DNA from: Terriglobia bacterium | GTDB lineage: Bacteria > Acidobacteriota > Terriglobia > Acidiferrales > UBA7541 | Direction: 5' to 3' | Assembly: GCA_023512135.1 (NCBI GenBank) | Contig: JAIMAG010000011.1 | Span: 1 to 64,000, forward strand | Length of the DNA: 64,000 bases | Part shown: positions 17,524 through 27,604 of the stretch, in pieces | Numbering within the stretch: position 1 is the stretch's first letter | Layout: the number at the start of each line of letters is the position of its first letter | The notes under the pieces: model-generated | What the model was told of the DNA's origin: nothing | Databases searched by the model: none | What the model saw: only the letters and a program-made list of their open reading frames with translations | Program-made: the position numbers and the translations under genes

Positions 17524-20379
17524 CTATTTTTGTTGAAGCGATTCTTCCGCAGGCGATCGCGCAGGGCTTTCGGCAGCGGCACGAAGGGCCTGCCAGTGGG
17601 TTTCGACCGCACGGCGGAGGGCGTCTGTGTAGGCGGCGTAGCGGGTTTCTGCTTCAGGCAAGCAGATGCCTTCCGGCAAGGGCGGGGGTGGGTCCAGAGC
17701 CGGGCCGAAGTGCAGGCGGAGACGGCTGCCGCGCCAGGGCAACCACAGCGACCACTGCGGGCCGCGGGTGCGGGGCCAGCGTTCGAACGCGCCGTCGATC
17801 GCCACGGGCACGATCGCGGAGCGGGTATGGAGCGCAAGAATCGCCGCACCTTTTTTGAAGCGGCGCACGGTGCCGTCCAGGGAGCGTTCGCCTTCCGGGA
17901 ACAGCACCAGGATTTTGCCGTGACGGAGTCCGTAGGCGCCGGCCTGCATGGCGCGGAGCAAGTTCGTGTCCGGATCCACCGGAATCAGATTGATCAGCCG
18001 GGCCAGGCGGCGCGTGAGCGGTCCGGAGAAATATTCACTGGCGCCGACGAAGAACAGTCGGCGAAAAACGCAGAAGGGCAACGCACCGACCAGGACGAAG
18101 GGGTCGAGATAGCTCTGGTGGTTCGGGCAGAGCAGCAGGCTCTGGGTGCGGGCGCGGCCGAGAGCGGCGCGGAGATGTTCGCGGCCGGTCACGCGCAGCT
18201 GCAGGAACAGGCGGCAGAACAGATAGAGCAGCTTCGCAACGGGAAACAGCAGCGCGGCGCGGAAACGCGAAGGCCGACGCAGCGCGGCCAGCGCGGAGTC
18301 GTCTTCGGCCACTTCGGCAAGCAGCCGGGACCAGGGGTCGGCGGTCGGTGCCGGCGCAGCCACAGCGGCCGTGGGGCGCAGGGCTTCGACCAGGTCGCGC
18401 ACCGTGAAGAGGTTGTGGGCGACCTCTTCGCCCAGGCGCGTGCCGAATTCCAGTTCCAACTGGGCAAACAGCTCGACGCGCTCCATCGAATCCAGACCGA
18501 GGTCCAGTTCGAGATGGGCGTCGCCGCGCACGGCGTCCGGCTGGCGCACGTGGCGACGGATGGCCGACAGGGCGTGGGCCACGTGCGGGTCGGCGCGCCA
18601 GGCGGGGTCGTCTTCCGGCGCGGCCGTTTTTTCAGCGAGCGCAGCCCGGGCAGTGGCGGCGCGCACGCGCCGTTCGATTTCGAAGCGCTTCAGTTTGCGG
18701 GTGGTGGTGCGGGGCAGCTCCTCGGTCCAGATTTCGTAGCTGAGGATGCGCTTCTGCGGCGGCAACTGCGCGGAGAGCCCTTCGATTTCCCAGCGCAGCA
18801 CTTCTTTCAGGTTCAGCACCTTGCGCGCACGCAGCCGGTCGAAGTCGGGAACGATGACGCCATGGAGCCGTTCGGCGGCCGGTTCACCCGTCCGCGCGAG
18901 GCCGACGACGCAGAGTTCCCGGATGTACTCGCACTGCTGGTAGTGGGCTTCGATTTCTTCCGGGTAGATGTTTTTTCCGGAGCTGGTGACGATGAGTTCT
19001 TTTTTGCGGCCGGTGATGTAGAGCCGTCCGCGGGCGTCGAGATAGCCGAGGTCGCCCGAAAGAAACCAGCCATCGCGAAAGGCAGCGGCGGTGGCGTCGG
19101 GACGGTTGTAGTAGCCGGCCATGACGATGGGGCCGCGGATGGCGACTTCGCCGTCGCGGGCTTCCGCGTCGGCGGCTTCTTCCGGTGCACGCGGCAGGAT
19201 GCGCACTTCGCAACCGGGCAGCGGCAGGCCACAGGAACCGATGCTGCGGTCGCCCGGACGGGTCAGCGTGGCGGCACCGGAGGTTTCCGTCAGTCCGTAG
19301 GCCTGCAGGATGTCCACACCCATGCGCCAGAAGTCTGCGGCGATCGAAGGATCGAAGCGCGATCCACCGGTCACCAGCCAGCGCATCCGCCGCCCGAACA
19401 GCCGGTGCACCGGCGCGAACAGCAGCGGGCCGGCGTTGATCCCGAAGCGGCGCAGCCGGCCATGGGTAGCCAGCAGAACGCGGAAAAAGCGATGGCGCAG
19501 CCGGCTGCGTTTTACTTCCTGCAAGATGCGCTGGTGGATCAGGTAGAAAAACTGGGGCACGCAGGCAAACGCTGTGGCTCCGCGCTCGGCCAGGGCGCGG
19601 AGCAGCTCGGTGGTGTTCAGCGTTTCCAGATACACGACGCTGGCGCCGATGCTGAACGGGAGCAGCAGGTTGGCCATCTGCGCCAGGGCGTGGAACAGCG
19701 GCAGCACGCCGAGCACACAGTCGCGTTCGTTCACCGGGAGGATTTCGAGCACGGCTTCTATCTCGGCGAGCAGGTTGCCGTGGGTGAGCACGACGCCTTT
19801 CGGATCGCTGGTCGTGCCTGAAGTGTAGAGAATCACGGCCGGGTCGGCGCGGGTCACCGGCGACGGCAGCACCGCTGCGTCGCGGCTGTTTTCCTTCCCG
19901 AAAGATTCCGGTTCCGGCACAACCACGAAGTCGGGTTCGAGCAGCACGAGCCGGGTGCCGGCCGGCGCAGCCTGCCGCGCCACCGGCAGGTAGCGCGCCG
20001 AGGTGAACAGGATGCGCGCGCCGGAATCGCGCAGCAGCGCTGCGACCTGTGCCGGCTGGTACGCGGTGTCCAGTGGAACGGCGACGGCACCGAGCCGCAG
20101 CGTGCCGAGATAGGCGGCGCACCAACGAGCATGATTGCCGGCGAGGATCGCGCAACGGTCACCGGTCGTCACGCCGAGCTGCGCCAGGCAGGCGGCGGCC
20201 CGCTCGGCCAGGCGATGCAGTTCGCCGTAGGAGGTCGTTTCCACGACGGAAGCGGCGCGCTGCACGAAGACCGCGGGGCGGGCAGCGTGCTGCGTGGCGA
20301 CGCGGGCAAACAGCGCATAAAAGTTTTTTACGTCGGCGAAGCGGCTCATGCGTGCCGGCGCTGCGGGAGCGGAATGCAT
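17524..20379 (-). CDS. Acyl-activating ligase - acyl carrier protein - acyltransferase fusion
   Basis: This 951-residue protein joins three lipid enzymes. Residues about 15-560 are an AMP-forming acyl ligase with YTSGTTSDPKG at 185-195, YGLTE near 361 and the GRKKELI hinge near 457. Residues about 595-670 form an acyl carrier domain with the phosphopantetheine site DLGLDS, Ser631. Residues about 710-920 are a PlsC-type acyltransferase with NHQSYLD (H754, D759) and FPEGERS at 827-833. The likely job is to activate free fatty acids, hold them on its own carrier and pass them to lysophospholipid or glycerol-3-phosphate. E. coli Aas has the two enzymes in reverse order and no carrier. The start at 20379 has GGAGG 12 bases upstream; ATG 20349 is an alternative. 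Confidence 0.9.
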   Translation of the reverse strand: MHSAPAAPARMSRFADVKNFYALFARVATQHAARPAVFVQRAASVVETTSYGELHRLAERAAACLAQLGVTTGDRCAILAGNHARWCAAYLGTLRLGAVAVPLDTAYQPAQVAALLRDSGARILFTSARYLPVARQAAPAGTRLVLLEPDFVVVPEPESFGKENSRDAAVLPSPVTRADPAVILYTSGTTSDPKGVVLTHGNLLAEIEAVLEILPVNERDCVLGVLPLFHALAQMANLLLPFSIGASVVYLETLNTTELLRALAERGATAFACVPQFFYLIHQRILQEVKRSRLRHRFFRVLLATHGRLRRFGINAGPLLFAPVHRLFGRRMRWLVTGGSRFDPSIAADFWRMGVDILQAYGLTETSGAATLTRPGDRSIGSCGLPLPGCEVRILPRAPEEAADAEARDGEVAIRGPIVMAGYYNRPDATAAAFRDGWFLSGDLGYLDARGRLYITGRKKELIVTSSGKNIYPEEIEAHYQQCEYIRELCVVGLARTGEPAAERLHGVIVPDFDRLRARKVLNLKEVLRWEIEGLSAQLPPQKRILSYEIWTEELPRTTTRKLKRFEIERRVRAATARAALAEKTAAPEDDPAWRADPHVAHALSAIRRHVRQPDAVRGDAHLELDLGLDSMERVELFAQLELEFGTRLGEEVAHNLFTVRDLVEALRPTAAVAAPAPTADPWSRLLAEVAEDDSALAALRRPSRFRAALLFPVAKLLYLFCRLFLQLRVTGREHLRAALGRARTQSLLLCPNHQSYLDPFVLVGALPFCVFRRLFFVGASEYFSGPLTRRLARLINLIPVDPDTNLLRAMQAGAYGLRHGKILVLFPEGERSLDGTVRRFKKGAAILALHTRSAIVPVAIDGAFERWPRTRGPQWSLWLPWRGSRLRLHFGPALDPPPPLPEGICLPEAETRYAAYTDALRRAVETHWQALRAAAESPARSPAEESLQQK

Positions 20380-20538
20380 CCGAACCGGGCACCTCCTCGG
20401 CCCGCCGGGCTGACGCGGGTGTCTGGCCAGCAGCGCACTTCCGCGCTCAGGACAGGGGCACCCGAAAGACCAAGAAAGTTCGCGCTTTTCAGTATTGCAC
20501 AGCCGGGCAGGCAGCGCACAGGAGTTCTGCAGCGGAGT

Positions 20539-20922
20539 TCAGTCGAGTTGCAGGCGCCGACGCAGCTCGGCTGCAAGGCCTGCGGCGCGCTCCCGTGCGC
20601 CGGCCGAGGCGGGCTGGCCGTCGGCGGCGTCGCGCTCGCGCAGCAGCAGCCAGAGGCCGGGACGAAAGCGTGAGCCAGCTTTGCAAATCTGGCCGGTGAG
20701 CTGGACGAGCTCGAGCGGCGTGCCCTCGAGCAGGGTGCGGAGTGCCGTGCGAGCGTCGTCCACCAGATCGCGGAAGCCCTGCGAGACGAGGATTTCGTCC
20801 ACGTCCCGGGTGGATTCCCGCTCGACTTCGACGATGTCGTAGTCTTCGAGCGGACGGACGAGCGGGAGTTCAATGGCCACGGTGGGCGCGTGAGCATCCA
20901 GTTCGATGCGGATGTGGCTCAT
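20539..20922 (-). CDS. Conserved-looking hypothetical protein
   Basis: The 127-residue product is acidic in its first half (MSHIRIELDAHAP...LEDYDIVEVERESTRDVDEILVSQGF) and ends in an Ala/Arg-rich helix. There is no signal or membrane segment. I do not recognise the family. The coding call rests on the balanced composition of the first 90 residues and on the fit between the OmpA-like gene upstream (47 bases) and the ligase gene downstream. The ribosome binding site is weak (CCGGAA), so translation may be coupled to the upstream gene. No function is proposed. Confidence 0.6.
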   Translation of the reverse strand: MSHIRIELDAHAPTVAIELPLVRPLEDYDIVEVERESTRDVDEILVSQGFRDLVDDARTALRTLLEGTPLELVQLTGQICKAGSRFRPGLWLLLRERDAADGQPASAGARERAAGLAAELRRRLQLD

Positions 20923-20969
20923 GGTTCCGGACAGGCAACGATTGTACACCAGCGGTGAAACGCGTGCGG

Positions 20970-22637
20970 CTACGGTGCCGACGGCGGGGCGCACAGCGGC
21001 ACCGCATCGCCGCGCGGGAAGAGCAGCACGACGCGGCGGTTCGCGGCGCTGGGCCCGCCGGTGTCCTCGAGAACTTCGCGTTCGCCGCGGCCTTCGACGA
21101 CGCCGAGCTCGGCCAGGGCCCGTTCCCGCTGCGCCCGTTCGCGCAAGGCGCGGAAGTAAGGCACATCGAGAATCTGCTGCACGCGCGCGATCTGCTGCTC
21201 GAGCGTCTGGCGTGCGGCCGGATCGGCTTCTGCGTTCCGGCGCCATTCCAGGAAGAAGCGGTAGACGGAGAGCGCGCGCTGCTCGCTGAGCCACTGATTG
21301 TAGTCGGCTTCGCCGACGCGATCGGTGTGCCCGATGTAGCGGGTGCCGTCGCCCGGGAAGAAAACGGGCGCGAGGGCAGCCAGCCGCGCCAGCAGCTCGC
21401 GCGCCGCAGGCGTGAGCTCGTAGCTGCCGGAGGCGAACAGGGCGTCGGAGGGCAGGGTGAGCGCCAGCACACCCTGCTGGGTGTCCCAGGTGCCGAGCGC
21501 TTCGAGCTGGTGGCGCAGGGCACCGCAGATGCGATCGCGTTCTGCGGTCGTGCTTTCCAGTTGCCGGTGCAGGTCGCGGACGTCCCGCTGGAAAGCGGCT
21601 TCGAGCGATTCCAACTGGCGCGCGAGCTCGGCCAGGCGCTGCTCGGCCGCTTCGGCGCGTTCCTGCAGCGGAGGCAACTGGCGGGCGAGCTCGGCGGACT
21701 GGCGTTCGGCGGCGGCCAGTGCAGTGCGCAAGCGTTCGGTTTCGGCGCGAGCTTCGGCGAGTTGCTGCTCGAGCCGGCGGAGCCGCGCCGCGCCCGTAGC
21801 GCCAACAGCAAGGGCGCGGGCGGCTTCGGCCAGCTCCGTGGCGGTGCGGGCCAGTTGCGCGACACGACGGGCATCCTGGCCGGCGCGGAAAGCCTGCTCG
21901 GCTTCCGAGCGGAAGCGCTCGGCCTGGGCGAGCAGCCCGGCGATGCGTTCCGCTTCGGGAACTTCTCCGGCGGAGCCGCGGGCCGCGGCAGCCAGCTCGA
22001 TGGCTTTCTGCGCCTGGAGCAGTTCGCGCGGCAGCCGCGGACGCTGCGGGGCCGGCGCGGCGCTGTAGTCGGCAAAATGGGTGAAATAGACGAGCGGGGC
22101 TTCGAGAGCCAGCGGAGCGTTGCGTGCGCCTGCCGGCGGCGCCAGGCTGTAGAGCACGGCCTGTCCGCTGGGCTCACTGACGGCGAAGTGGGGTTCGGCG
22201 GTCACCAGCAGCCAGAAGGTCTGCGCCGGCACCGTGATTTTCCAATCGGCGGCTCGGCCGTCTTCGAGGACGAGTTCCCCGAGATTGCTGGCCCGGCCGG
22301 CAGGGCTGACGCTCCAGAGGACGTAGGTGAGAAAATCGCGGCCCAGGCTGGATGGGGGCGGCAGTCCGCGCAGATCGCTGCCTTTCAGCTCCAGCTCCAG
22401 GGTGCCCGCACGACCCTCGACCTTCAGTTTTGCCGAGGCGCCGGAGGCGGCGCCGGTGCCGCGCAGCACAACTTCGGTCGCACCGGAAAACGAAGCGAAA
22501 CTGAGCAGTGCCCCGCCCGGCTCGCGGATTTCCAGGGCGCGCAAATCGGCGGCGCCGGTTGTTGTTGCGCCGACCTGCGCGGCGGCAACCACGGGCAGGG
22601 CGAGTCCACCGAGAATGAGCAGCCATCCGAGGCGCAT
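20970..22637 (-). CDS. OmpA-like outer-membrane/periplasmic protein with long coiled coil
   Basis: The 555-residue protein starts with a signal peptide (MRLGWLLILGGLALPVVAAAQ). About residues 25-185 form a beta-rich domain of unknown type that includes VPAQTFWLLVTAEPHFAVSEPSG. From about 195-370 there is a long Ala/Glu/Arg-rich coiled coil (LRRLEQQLAEARAETERLRTALAAAERQ). A C-terminal OmpA-like domain follows from about 385 with LPSDALFASGSYELTPAARELL and the peptidoglycan-binding IGHTDRVGEADYNQWLSEQRA motif. It likely tethers the envelope to peptidoglycan. There is no good ribosome binding site before ATG 22637, so the start is less certain. Confidence 0.8.
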   Translation of the reverse strand: MRLGWLLILGGLALPVVAAAQVGATTTGAADLRALEIREPGGALLSFASFSGATEVVLRGTGAASGASAKLKVEGRAGTLELELKGSDLRGLPPPSSLGRDFLTYVLWSVSPAGRASNLGELVLEDGRAADWKITVPAQTFWLLVTAEPHFAVSEPSGQAVLYSLAPPAGARNAPLALEAPLVYFTHFADYSAAPAPQRPRLPRELLQAQKAIELAAAARGSAGEVPEAERIAGLLAQAERFRSEAEQAFRAGQDARRVAQLARTATELAEAARALAVGATGAARLRRLEQQLAEARAETERLRTALAAAERQSAELARQLPPLQERAEAAEQRLAELARQLESLEAAFQRDVRDLHRQLESTTAERDRICGALRHQLEALGTWDTQQGVLALTLPSDALFASGSYELTPAARELLARLAALAPVFFPGDGTRYIGHTDRVGEADYNQWLSEQRALSVYRFFLEWRRNAEADPAARQTLEQQIARVQQILDVPYFRALRERAQRERALAELGVVEGRGEREVLEDTGGPSAANRRVVLLFPRGDAVPLCAPPSAP

Positions 22638-22728
22638 GATGTTCGCTGCGCTGCGGCGCAGGGCGCGCAGACGCGGAACGATTATACGGGCGCGGCGCGC
22701 AGCACGCAGCAGTTTCGCGCAGACCGGG

Positions 22729-23160
22729 CTATCGCGGGTAGGGATGACCGGCGAGCGAGGCAAAGGCGCGATAGAGCTGCTCGAGAAGCACAACGCGAGC
22801 GAGCTCGTGCGGCAGGGTCAGCGGGGAAAGGGAAAGATGGCTGTGCGCAAGCCGTCGGAAGCAATCCGGGATGCCTTCGGCGGCACCGCAGAGGAAAACC
22901 AGCTCGCGCACGCCGCGGTCGCGCAGCCCGGCGAGCCAGCCGGCGAATTCTTCGGAGGTGAACCGGCGGCCTTCGGCCGCCAGCAGCACCCAGTGCGCAG
23001 CAGGAGCCGGGGGAGCAGTTCGCGCGGCGGCGCGGGCGGCATCACGCAGCTCGAGCAGTTCGATGTCCGCATAGCGGCGGATGCGGCGCAGGTAATCGTC
23101 CTGGAGCGCGCGCAGCTCGCGCTGGCGGGTCTTGCCGAACAGAATCAGCCGAAGCTTCAT
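22729..23160 (-). CDS. rlmH: 23S rRNA (pseudouridine1915-N3)-methyltransferase RlmH
   Basis: RlmH is a SPOUT-family enzyme that methylates pseudouridine 1915 of 23S rRNA on assembled ribosomes. The 143-residue product has the expected length, the N-terminal MKLRLILFGKTR strand, the SPOUT knot region with EGRRFTSEEFAGWLAG and ELVFLCGAAEGIPDCFRR (usual motif GGxxG, here GAAEG), and the C-terminal LSLSPLTLPHELARVVLLEQLYRAF knot that binds S-adenosylmethionine. The start is ATG at 23160, 22 bases after the preceding SDR gene, so the two are likely cotranscribed. Confidence 0.95.
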   Translation of the reverse strand: MKLRLILFGKTRQRELRALQDDYLRRIRRYADIELLELRDAARAAARTAPPAPAAHWVLLAAEGRRFTSEEFAGWLAGLRDRGVRELVFLCGAAEGIPDCFRRLAHSHLSLSPLTLPHELARVVLLEQLYRAFASLAGHPYPR

Positions 23161-23182
23161 CGCAGCCGCTCGTGATCTCGCA

Positions 23183-24010
23183 TCAGCGGCGCAGGGTTAG
23201 GCCGCCATCCACCAGCAGCACTTGACCGGTCAGATAGTTGTCGGGCTCGAGGAAGAAGCGCACGGCACGGGCGACATCTTCCGGGCGGCCGAAGCGGGCG
23301 ATGGCGCCGCGCTCGAGCGCGAAATCGTACTTGCCGCTGCGGACGCTGGCCTCGGCCATGCCGACGACCGTGGCCCCTGGGGCAACCACGTTGACGCGCA
23401 CGCGAGGCCATTCGGTGGCGAGGATGCGCGCGGCGTGCACGAGCGCGGCTTTGGCCCCGGCGTAGTTCACGCTGCCGGGGAAAACCGCCAGGGCCTGCAT
23501 GGTGGCAATCAGGACGATGCCGGCGTCCTTGCCGGTGGCGGCGAGGCTCGCGCCCAGGTCACGCGCCAGCAGCAGCGGGCCAATGTAGTTGGCCCGCAGC
23601 GAGGCTTCCATAGTTTCGCAGTCGAGTTCGGACAGCGGGGTGCGTGCTGGTTCACCGGAAAAAATCGCTGCGCCGGCCAGCGCCGAAAACCCGCCCGGCA
23701 GCGCTCGCACCCGCTCGAGATAGGCGCGGCGCGTCTCCGGCGCGGACAGCTCCCCGGCAACCAGCGTGAGCGGCTGGCCGGTTTGCCGTTCGATGGCCCG
23801 GGCCAGGGCTTCGGCCCGCTGGTGGTTAGAGCGGTAGCCCACAATCAGGCGCGCACCTTCGCGGGCGAGCAGAGCAACCAGAGCGGCGCCCAGCCCACCG
23901 GTGCCGCCGGCAACGATGACGGTCTTTGCGGCGAGCGTTTTTTCCGGGAAGTCGTACTGGAAGGCGCGGTAGCGCGCGGCCTGCTGTTCATCCCAGTATG
24001 CAGAGGTCAT
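23183..24010 (-). CDS. Short-chain dehydrogenase/reductase (Rossmann)
   Basis: This 275-residue SDR has the cofactor motif AGGTGGLG near residue 35 and the catalytic region ATMQALAVFPGSVNYAGAKAAL with Tyr and Lys four residues apart. The Ser of the triad is not obvious (the strand reads IATMQAL), and the NNAG motif is replaced by GAAIFSG, so catalysis may be altered. The C-terminal PEDVARAVRFFLEPDNYLTGQVLLVDGGLTL is typical of the 3-oxoacyl-ACP reductase-like group. The substrate is unknown. It lies just before rlmH on the minus strand and after the HU terminator. Confidence 0.82.
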   Translation of the reverse strand: MTSAYWDEQQAARYRAFQYDFPEKTLAAKTVIVAGGTGGLGAALVALLAREGARLIVGYRSNHQRAEALARAIERQTGQPLTLVAGELSAPETRRAYLERVRALPGGFSALAGAAIFSGEPARTPLSELDCETMEASLRANYIGPLLLARDLGASLAATGKDAGIVLIATMQALAVFPGSVNYAGAKAALVHAARILATEWPRVRVNVVAPGATVVGMAEASVRSGKYDFALERGAIARFGRPEDVARAVRFFLEPDNYLTGQVLLVDGGLTLRR

Positions 24011-24052
24011 CGCAGGACTCCCCGACTGCGCCCGGCGGTGAATGCGCCAGAA

Positions 24053-24108
24053 AAGACAAAACCCCCAAGGCGCGAGCGAAAAAGCCGCTGTGCCGCACGC
24101 CTGAGGGT
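24053..24108 (-). terminator. Terminator of the HU gene
   Basis: On the minus strand an ACCCTCAGGCG arm (24098-24108) pairs, with minor mismatch, with a CGCC...GGGGGT arm (24061-24072) and is followed by TTTTGTCTTTT. It lies 29 bases after the HU stop and before the SDR start. Confidence 0.65.
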
Positions 24109-24136
24109 TGTCGTGCCGCGTGTGGCCCGCGGCGAA

Positions 24137-24433
24137 CTACTTGCCCAGGACCGCTTTTTTGAAGCTGCCGGCCGGGCGCAGGCGCACCACGGTCTTGGCC
24201 GGGATTTTGATGGTTTCGCCGGTCTGGGGGTTGCGGCCCAGGCGCGCTTTGCGATGCGCCTTGACGGCGCGGCCGATTCCCGGAATCACGAATTTGCCCG
24301 CCGCCCCTTTGCATTCTCGAACGGCTAGTTTGAAGAGCTCGTCGAAAAACTGGGCGACGGCTTTTTTCGGCACACCGACCTTGTCGGCCAGGTGGGCGAC
24401 AATCTTTGTTTTGCTCATGGGCTTGGCTGCCAT
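24137..24433 (-). CDS. HU-family DNA-binding protein
   Basis: The 98-residue product matches HU/IHF histone-like proteins. It has the two N-terminal helices (KTKIVAHLADKVGVPKKAVAQFFDELFKLAVRECK), the beta arm region with a GRNPQTGETIKIPAKTVVRL stretch that intercalates into DNA, and the short closing helix PAGSFKKAVLG. It bends and compacts DNA as a dimer. A GAGGAG site lies about 11 bases before ATG 24433; the in-frame ATG at 24418 is an alternative. A terminator follows. Its upstream region is divergent from the rplU promoter. Confidence 0.93.
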   Translation of the reverse strand: MAAKPMSKTKIVAHLADKVGVPKKAVAQFFDELFKLAVRECKGAAGKFVIPGIGRAVKAHRKARLGRNPQTGETIKIPAKTVVRLRPAGSFKKAVLGK

Positions 24434-24685
24434 GGAGTTCGCTTCTCCTCGATATGGATGTGCCCCCGTCACGTGCTGCAGACGGGAGGCGGTGCCCGGG
24501 TGGGCTGGCCGCGCGTCCGGCCGGGCGAGGGAGCTCGCGACGCCCCCGCAGCGCGACACTGCCGCGCGTTCCCGTGGCGCACTATATCCACTGGCCGTGC
24601 GGAACGCAAGGGGCAAGCGAAAAATTTCCAGAAAAAATGCGGGTTCTGCAGCAGTTCTGCCACGCAGAAGGCAGGGCGAAGCGCG

Positions 24686-24714
24686 TTGACGGTTCGCAGT
24701 GGCGACTCTATAAT
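24686..24714 (+). promoter_or_regulatory. Near-consensus sigma70 promoter of the rplU-rpmA-obgE cluster
   Basis: TTGACG at 24686-24691 and a perfect TATAAT at 24709-24714 are separated by exactly 17 bases. The predicted transcript starts at about 24721, leaving a leader of about 24 bases with AGGAGG before the rplU ATG. This is the strongest promoter seen in the window, as expected for ribosomal protein genes. Confidence 0.88.
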
Positions 24715-24744
24715 GTTGAATTTGCACGAGCCCCAGGAGGCAAC

Positions 24745-25053
24745 ATGTACGCAGTGATCCGCAGCGGCGGCAAGCAGTATCGTGTGGTGCCGGGCCAGCG
24801 CGTCCGGCTGGAAAAGCTGGACGGCAAGGTGGGCGCGAAGGTGAACTTCGAGGTGGTGGCCGTGCGGACCGACGAAGGTCTGCTCACCGGTGCCGCAGCC
24901 GCCCGCGTGAAAATTTCCGGCAAGATTGTCGAGCAGGGCCGGGGACGAAAGGCGCTCGTGCTGAAATACAAGAAGACCAATCAGTACAAGATTCTGCGCG
25001 GCCACCGTCAGGGATACACGGCGGTGGAAGTGGGCAACTTTCACGTTTCCTAA
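24745..25053 (+). CDS. rplU: 50S ribosomal protein L21
   Basis: L21 binds 23S rRNA near L20. The 102-residue product starts MYAVIRSGGKQYRV, the L21 signature, and ends with the conserved KYKKTNQYKILRGHRQGYTAVEV region. Length is normal. AGGAGG lies 4-5 bases before ATG and a near-consensus promoter stands upstream. rpmA follows after 18 bases. The order rplU-rpmA-obgE is conserved in most bacteria. Confidence 0.97.
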   Translation: MYAVIRSGGKQYRVVPGQRVRLEKLDGKVGAKVNFEVVAVRTDEGLLTGAAAARVKISGKIVEQGRGRKALVLKYKKTNQYKILRGHRQGYTAVEVGNFHVS

Positions 25054-25071
25054 CCCGCCCGCGAGGACCAT

Positions 25072-25392
25072 ATGGCACACAAAAAAGGTGGCGGTTCTTC
25101 GACCAACGGACGCGACTCGCAGGCCAAGCGCCTGGGCACGAAATGCGGGGATGGACAGTTCGTGCGTGCCGGCGCGATTCTGGTGCGACAGCGCGGGACG
25201 CGGCACAAGCCCGGGGCCAATGTCGGGCGCGGGCAGGACGACACGCTGTATGCCCGCGTGGACGGCTACGTGCGGTTCGAGAATAAGGGCCGGCTGGGCC
25301 GTTTTGTGAGCGTCCTTCCGGCGGAGACGACCGTGGCTGCCGAGCGCCCGCCACAGGCGGCGCCGGAACCGGTCGCCGCTTCTGCCGATTGA
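25072..25392 (+). CDS. rpmA: 50S ribosomal protein L27
   Basis: L27 sits near the peptidyl-transferase centre. The 106-residue product starts [17 protein letters not shown], the standard L27 N-terminus without the cleavable extension found in Firmicutes, and contains the [17 protein letters not shown] motif. The C-terminal 20 residues are an Ala/Pro-rich extension beyond the usual 85 residues. A terminator follows 17 bases after the stop, which would lower expression of obgE relative to the ribosomal proteins. Confidence 0.97.
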   Translation: MAHKKGGGSSTNGRDSQAKRLGTKCGDGQFVRAGAILVRQRGTRHKPGANVGRGQDDTLYARVDGYVRFENKGRLGRFVSVLPAETTVAAERPPQAAPEPVAASAD

Positions 25393-26541
<1,149 letters not shown>

Positions 26542-26543
26542 GC

Positions 26544-27215
26544 GTGGTCAGCACTCCGCGGCGGTTGCAGCGCATCGGCCTGCTGGGCGGTTCGTTCGAC
26601 CCCGTCCACGTGGGACATCTGGCCGTGGCCCGGGCTGCCTGCCGGAGATTTCATCTGGACGAAGTGCATTTCATCCCCGCAGGACGGCCGCCGCACAAGC
26701 CGCGACAGGAACTCGCACCGTTTCCGCATCGCTATGCGATGGTGGCGCTGGCCTGCGCCGAAAACGCGCACTTTGTGCCCTCGCTGGCAGAAGCGGGCGC
26801 CGACTACAGCGGACGGCAGCCGCATTATACGATCGAAACCGTGCGGCGCTACCGGCGAGAGTATCCGCATGCGCGGCTCTATTTCATCGCCGGCGTGGAC
26901 GCGTTCCTAGAGATTCCCACCTGGAAGGAGTACGAGCGGCTGCTCGGGCTGTGCGATTTCATTGTGGCGAGCCGGCCCGGCTACCGCCTAGAGGCGCTGC
27001 GACTGGTGATTCCGCCGGAGCTGCTGGGGCGGACTGCCTCACCGGCCCGGAACGTGATTGCGCTGCGGCACACCGCGGTCCACTTGCTGGACACCGTGGC
27101 TAGCCATGTGAGCGCGACGGAGATCCGCCGGCGGCGCCAGCGACGGCAGTCGATTCACGGGCTTGTGCCCGTGCGCGTTGAGGAATACATTGTAAAGCTG
27201 GCGTTGTACACGTGA
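26544..27215 (+). CDS. nadD: Nicotinate-nucleotide adenylyltransferase
   Basis: NadD converts nicotinate mononucleotide and ATP to deamido-NAD. The 223-residue product has the nucleotidyltransferase signature GLLGGSFDPVHVGHL, the FIPAGRPPHK motif that binds the pyridine ring region, FIAGVDAFLEIPTWKEY and the C-terminal VSATEIRRRRQ. It starts at GTG 26544, two bases after the obgE stop, with AGGAGGGG upstream. Together with pncB and pncA downstream it gives most of the nicotinamide salvage route to NAD. Confidence 0.96.
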   Translation: MVSTPRRLQRIGLLGGSFDPVHVGHLAVARAACRRFHLDEVHFIPAGRPPHKPRQELAPFPHRYAMVALACAENAHFVPSLAEAGADYSGRQPHYTIETVRRYRREYPHARLYFIAGVDAFLEIPTWKEYERLLGLCDFIVASRPGYRLEALRLVIPPELLGRTASPARNVIALRHTAVHLLDTVASHVSATEIRRRRQRRQSIHGLVPVRVEEYIVKLALYT

Positions 27216-27604
27216 TGCCGAATTCGTTCCCACCTGAGATTGGCTGGGCCATTGCGGCCGCGCAGGCCAAGCACGCCGCCGACGTTGTGCTGCTCGATTT
27301 GCGCCGGCTGGGGGCGTTTACGGACTACTTCGTGCTCTGCACCGGTTTCAGCACGCGGCAGGTTCAGGCGATCCGAGAAGCCATCACAGAGGAGCTGGTT
27401 CGCTATGGGCGTCCGCTGCGGCACGTGGAAGGCGGCGAAGGCGCCGAGTGGGTACTGCTCGACTACGGCGATTTCGTGGTGCACATCTTCAGCGAGCGTG
27501 CCCGGCTCTACTACGATCTGGAGCGACTGTGGCGGGCGGCGCCGCGCACGGAGTTCCCCGACGCCGTCCTCCGCGAAACGGAACCACACGACAGCCTGCG
27601 ATGA
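27215..27604 (+). CDS. rsfS: Ribosomal silencing factor RsfS
   Basis: RsfS binds L14 and keeps the ribosomal subunits apart under starvation. The 129-residue product has the family core: AADVVLLDLRRLGAFTDYFVLCTGFSTRQVQAI, EGGEGAEWVLLDYGDFVVHIFSERARLYYDLERLW. The ATG overlaps the nadD stop by one base, and its own stop overlaps the next gene (ATGA), so this is a tightly coupled run. The nadD-rsfS pair is widely conserved. Confidence 0.95.
   Translation: MPNSFPPEIGWAIAAAQAKHAADVVLLDLRRLGAFTDYFVLCTGFSTRQVQAIREAITEELVRYGRPLRHVEGGEGAEWVLLDYGDFVVHIFSERARLYYDLERLWRAAPRTEFPDAVLRETEPHDSLR

Noticed and set aside
17065-19821. Long plus-strand open frame opposite the SDR and ligase fusion
   Set aside because: Composition is Gly/Arg/Gln-rich and no motif is seen; the minus strand carries strongly conserved enzymes.
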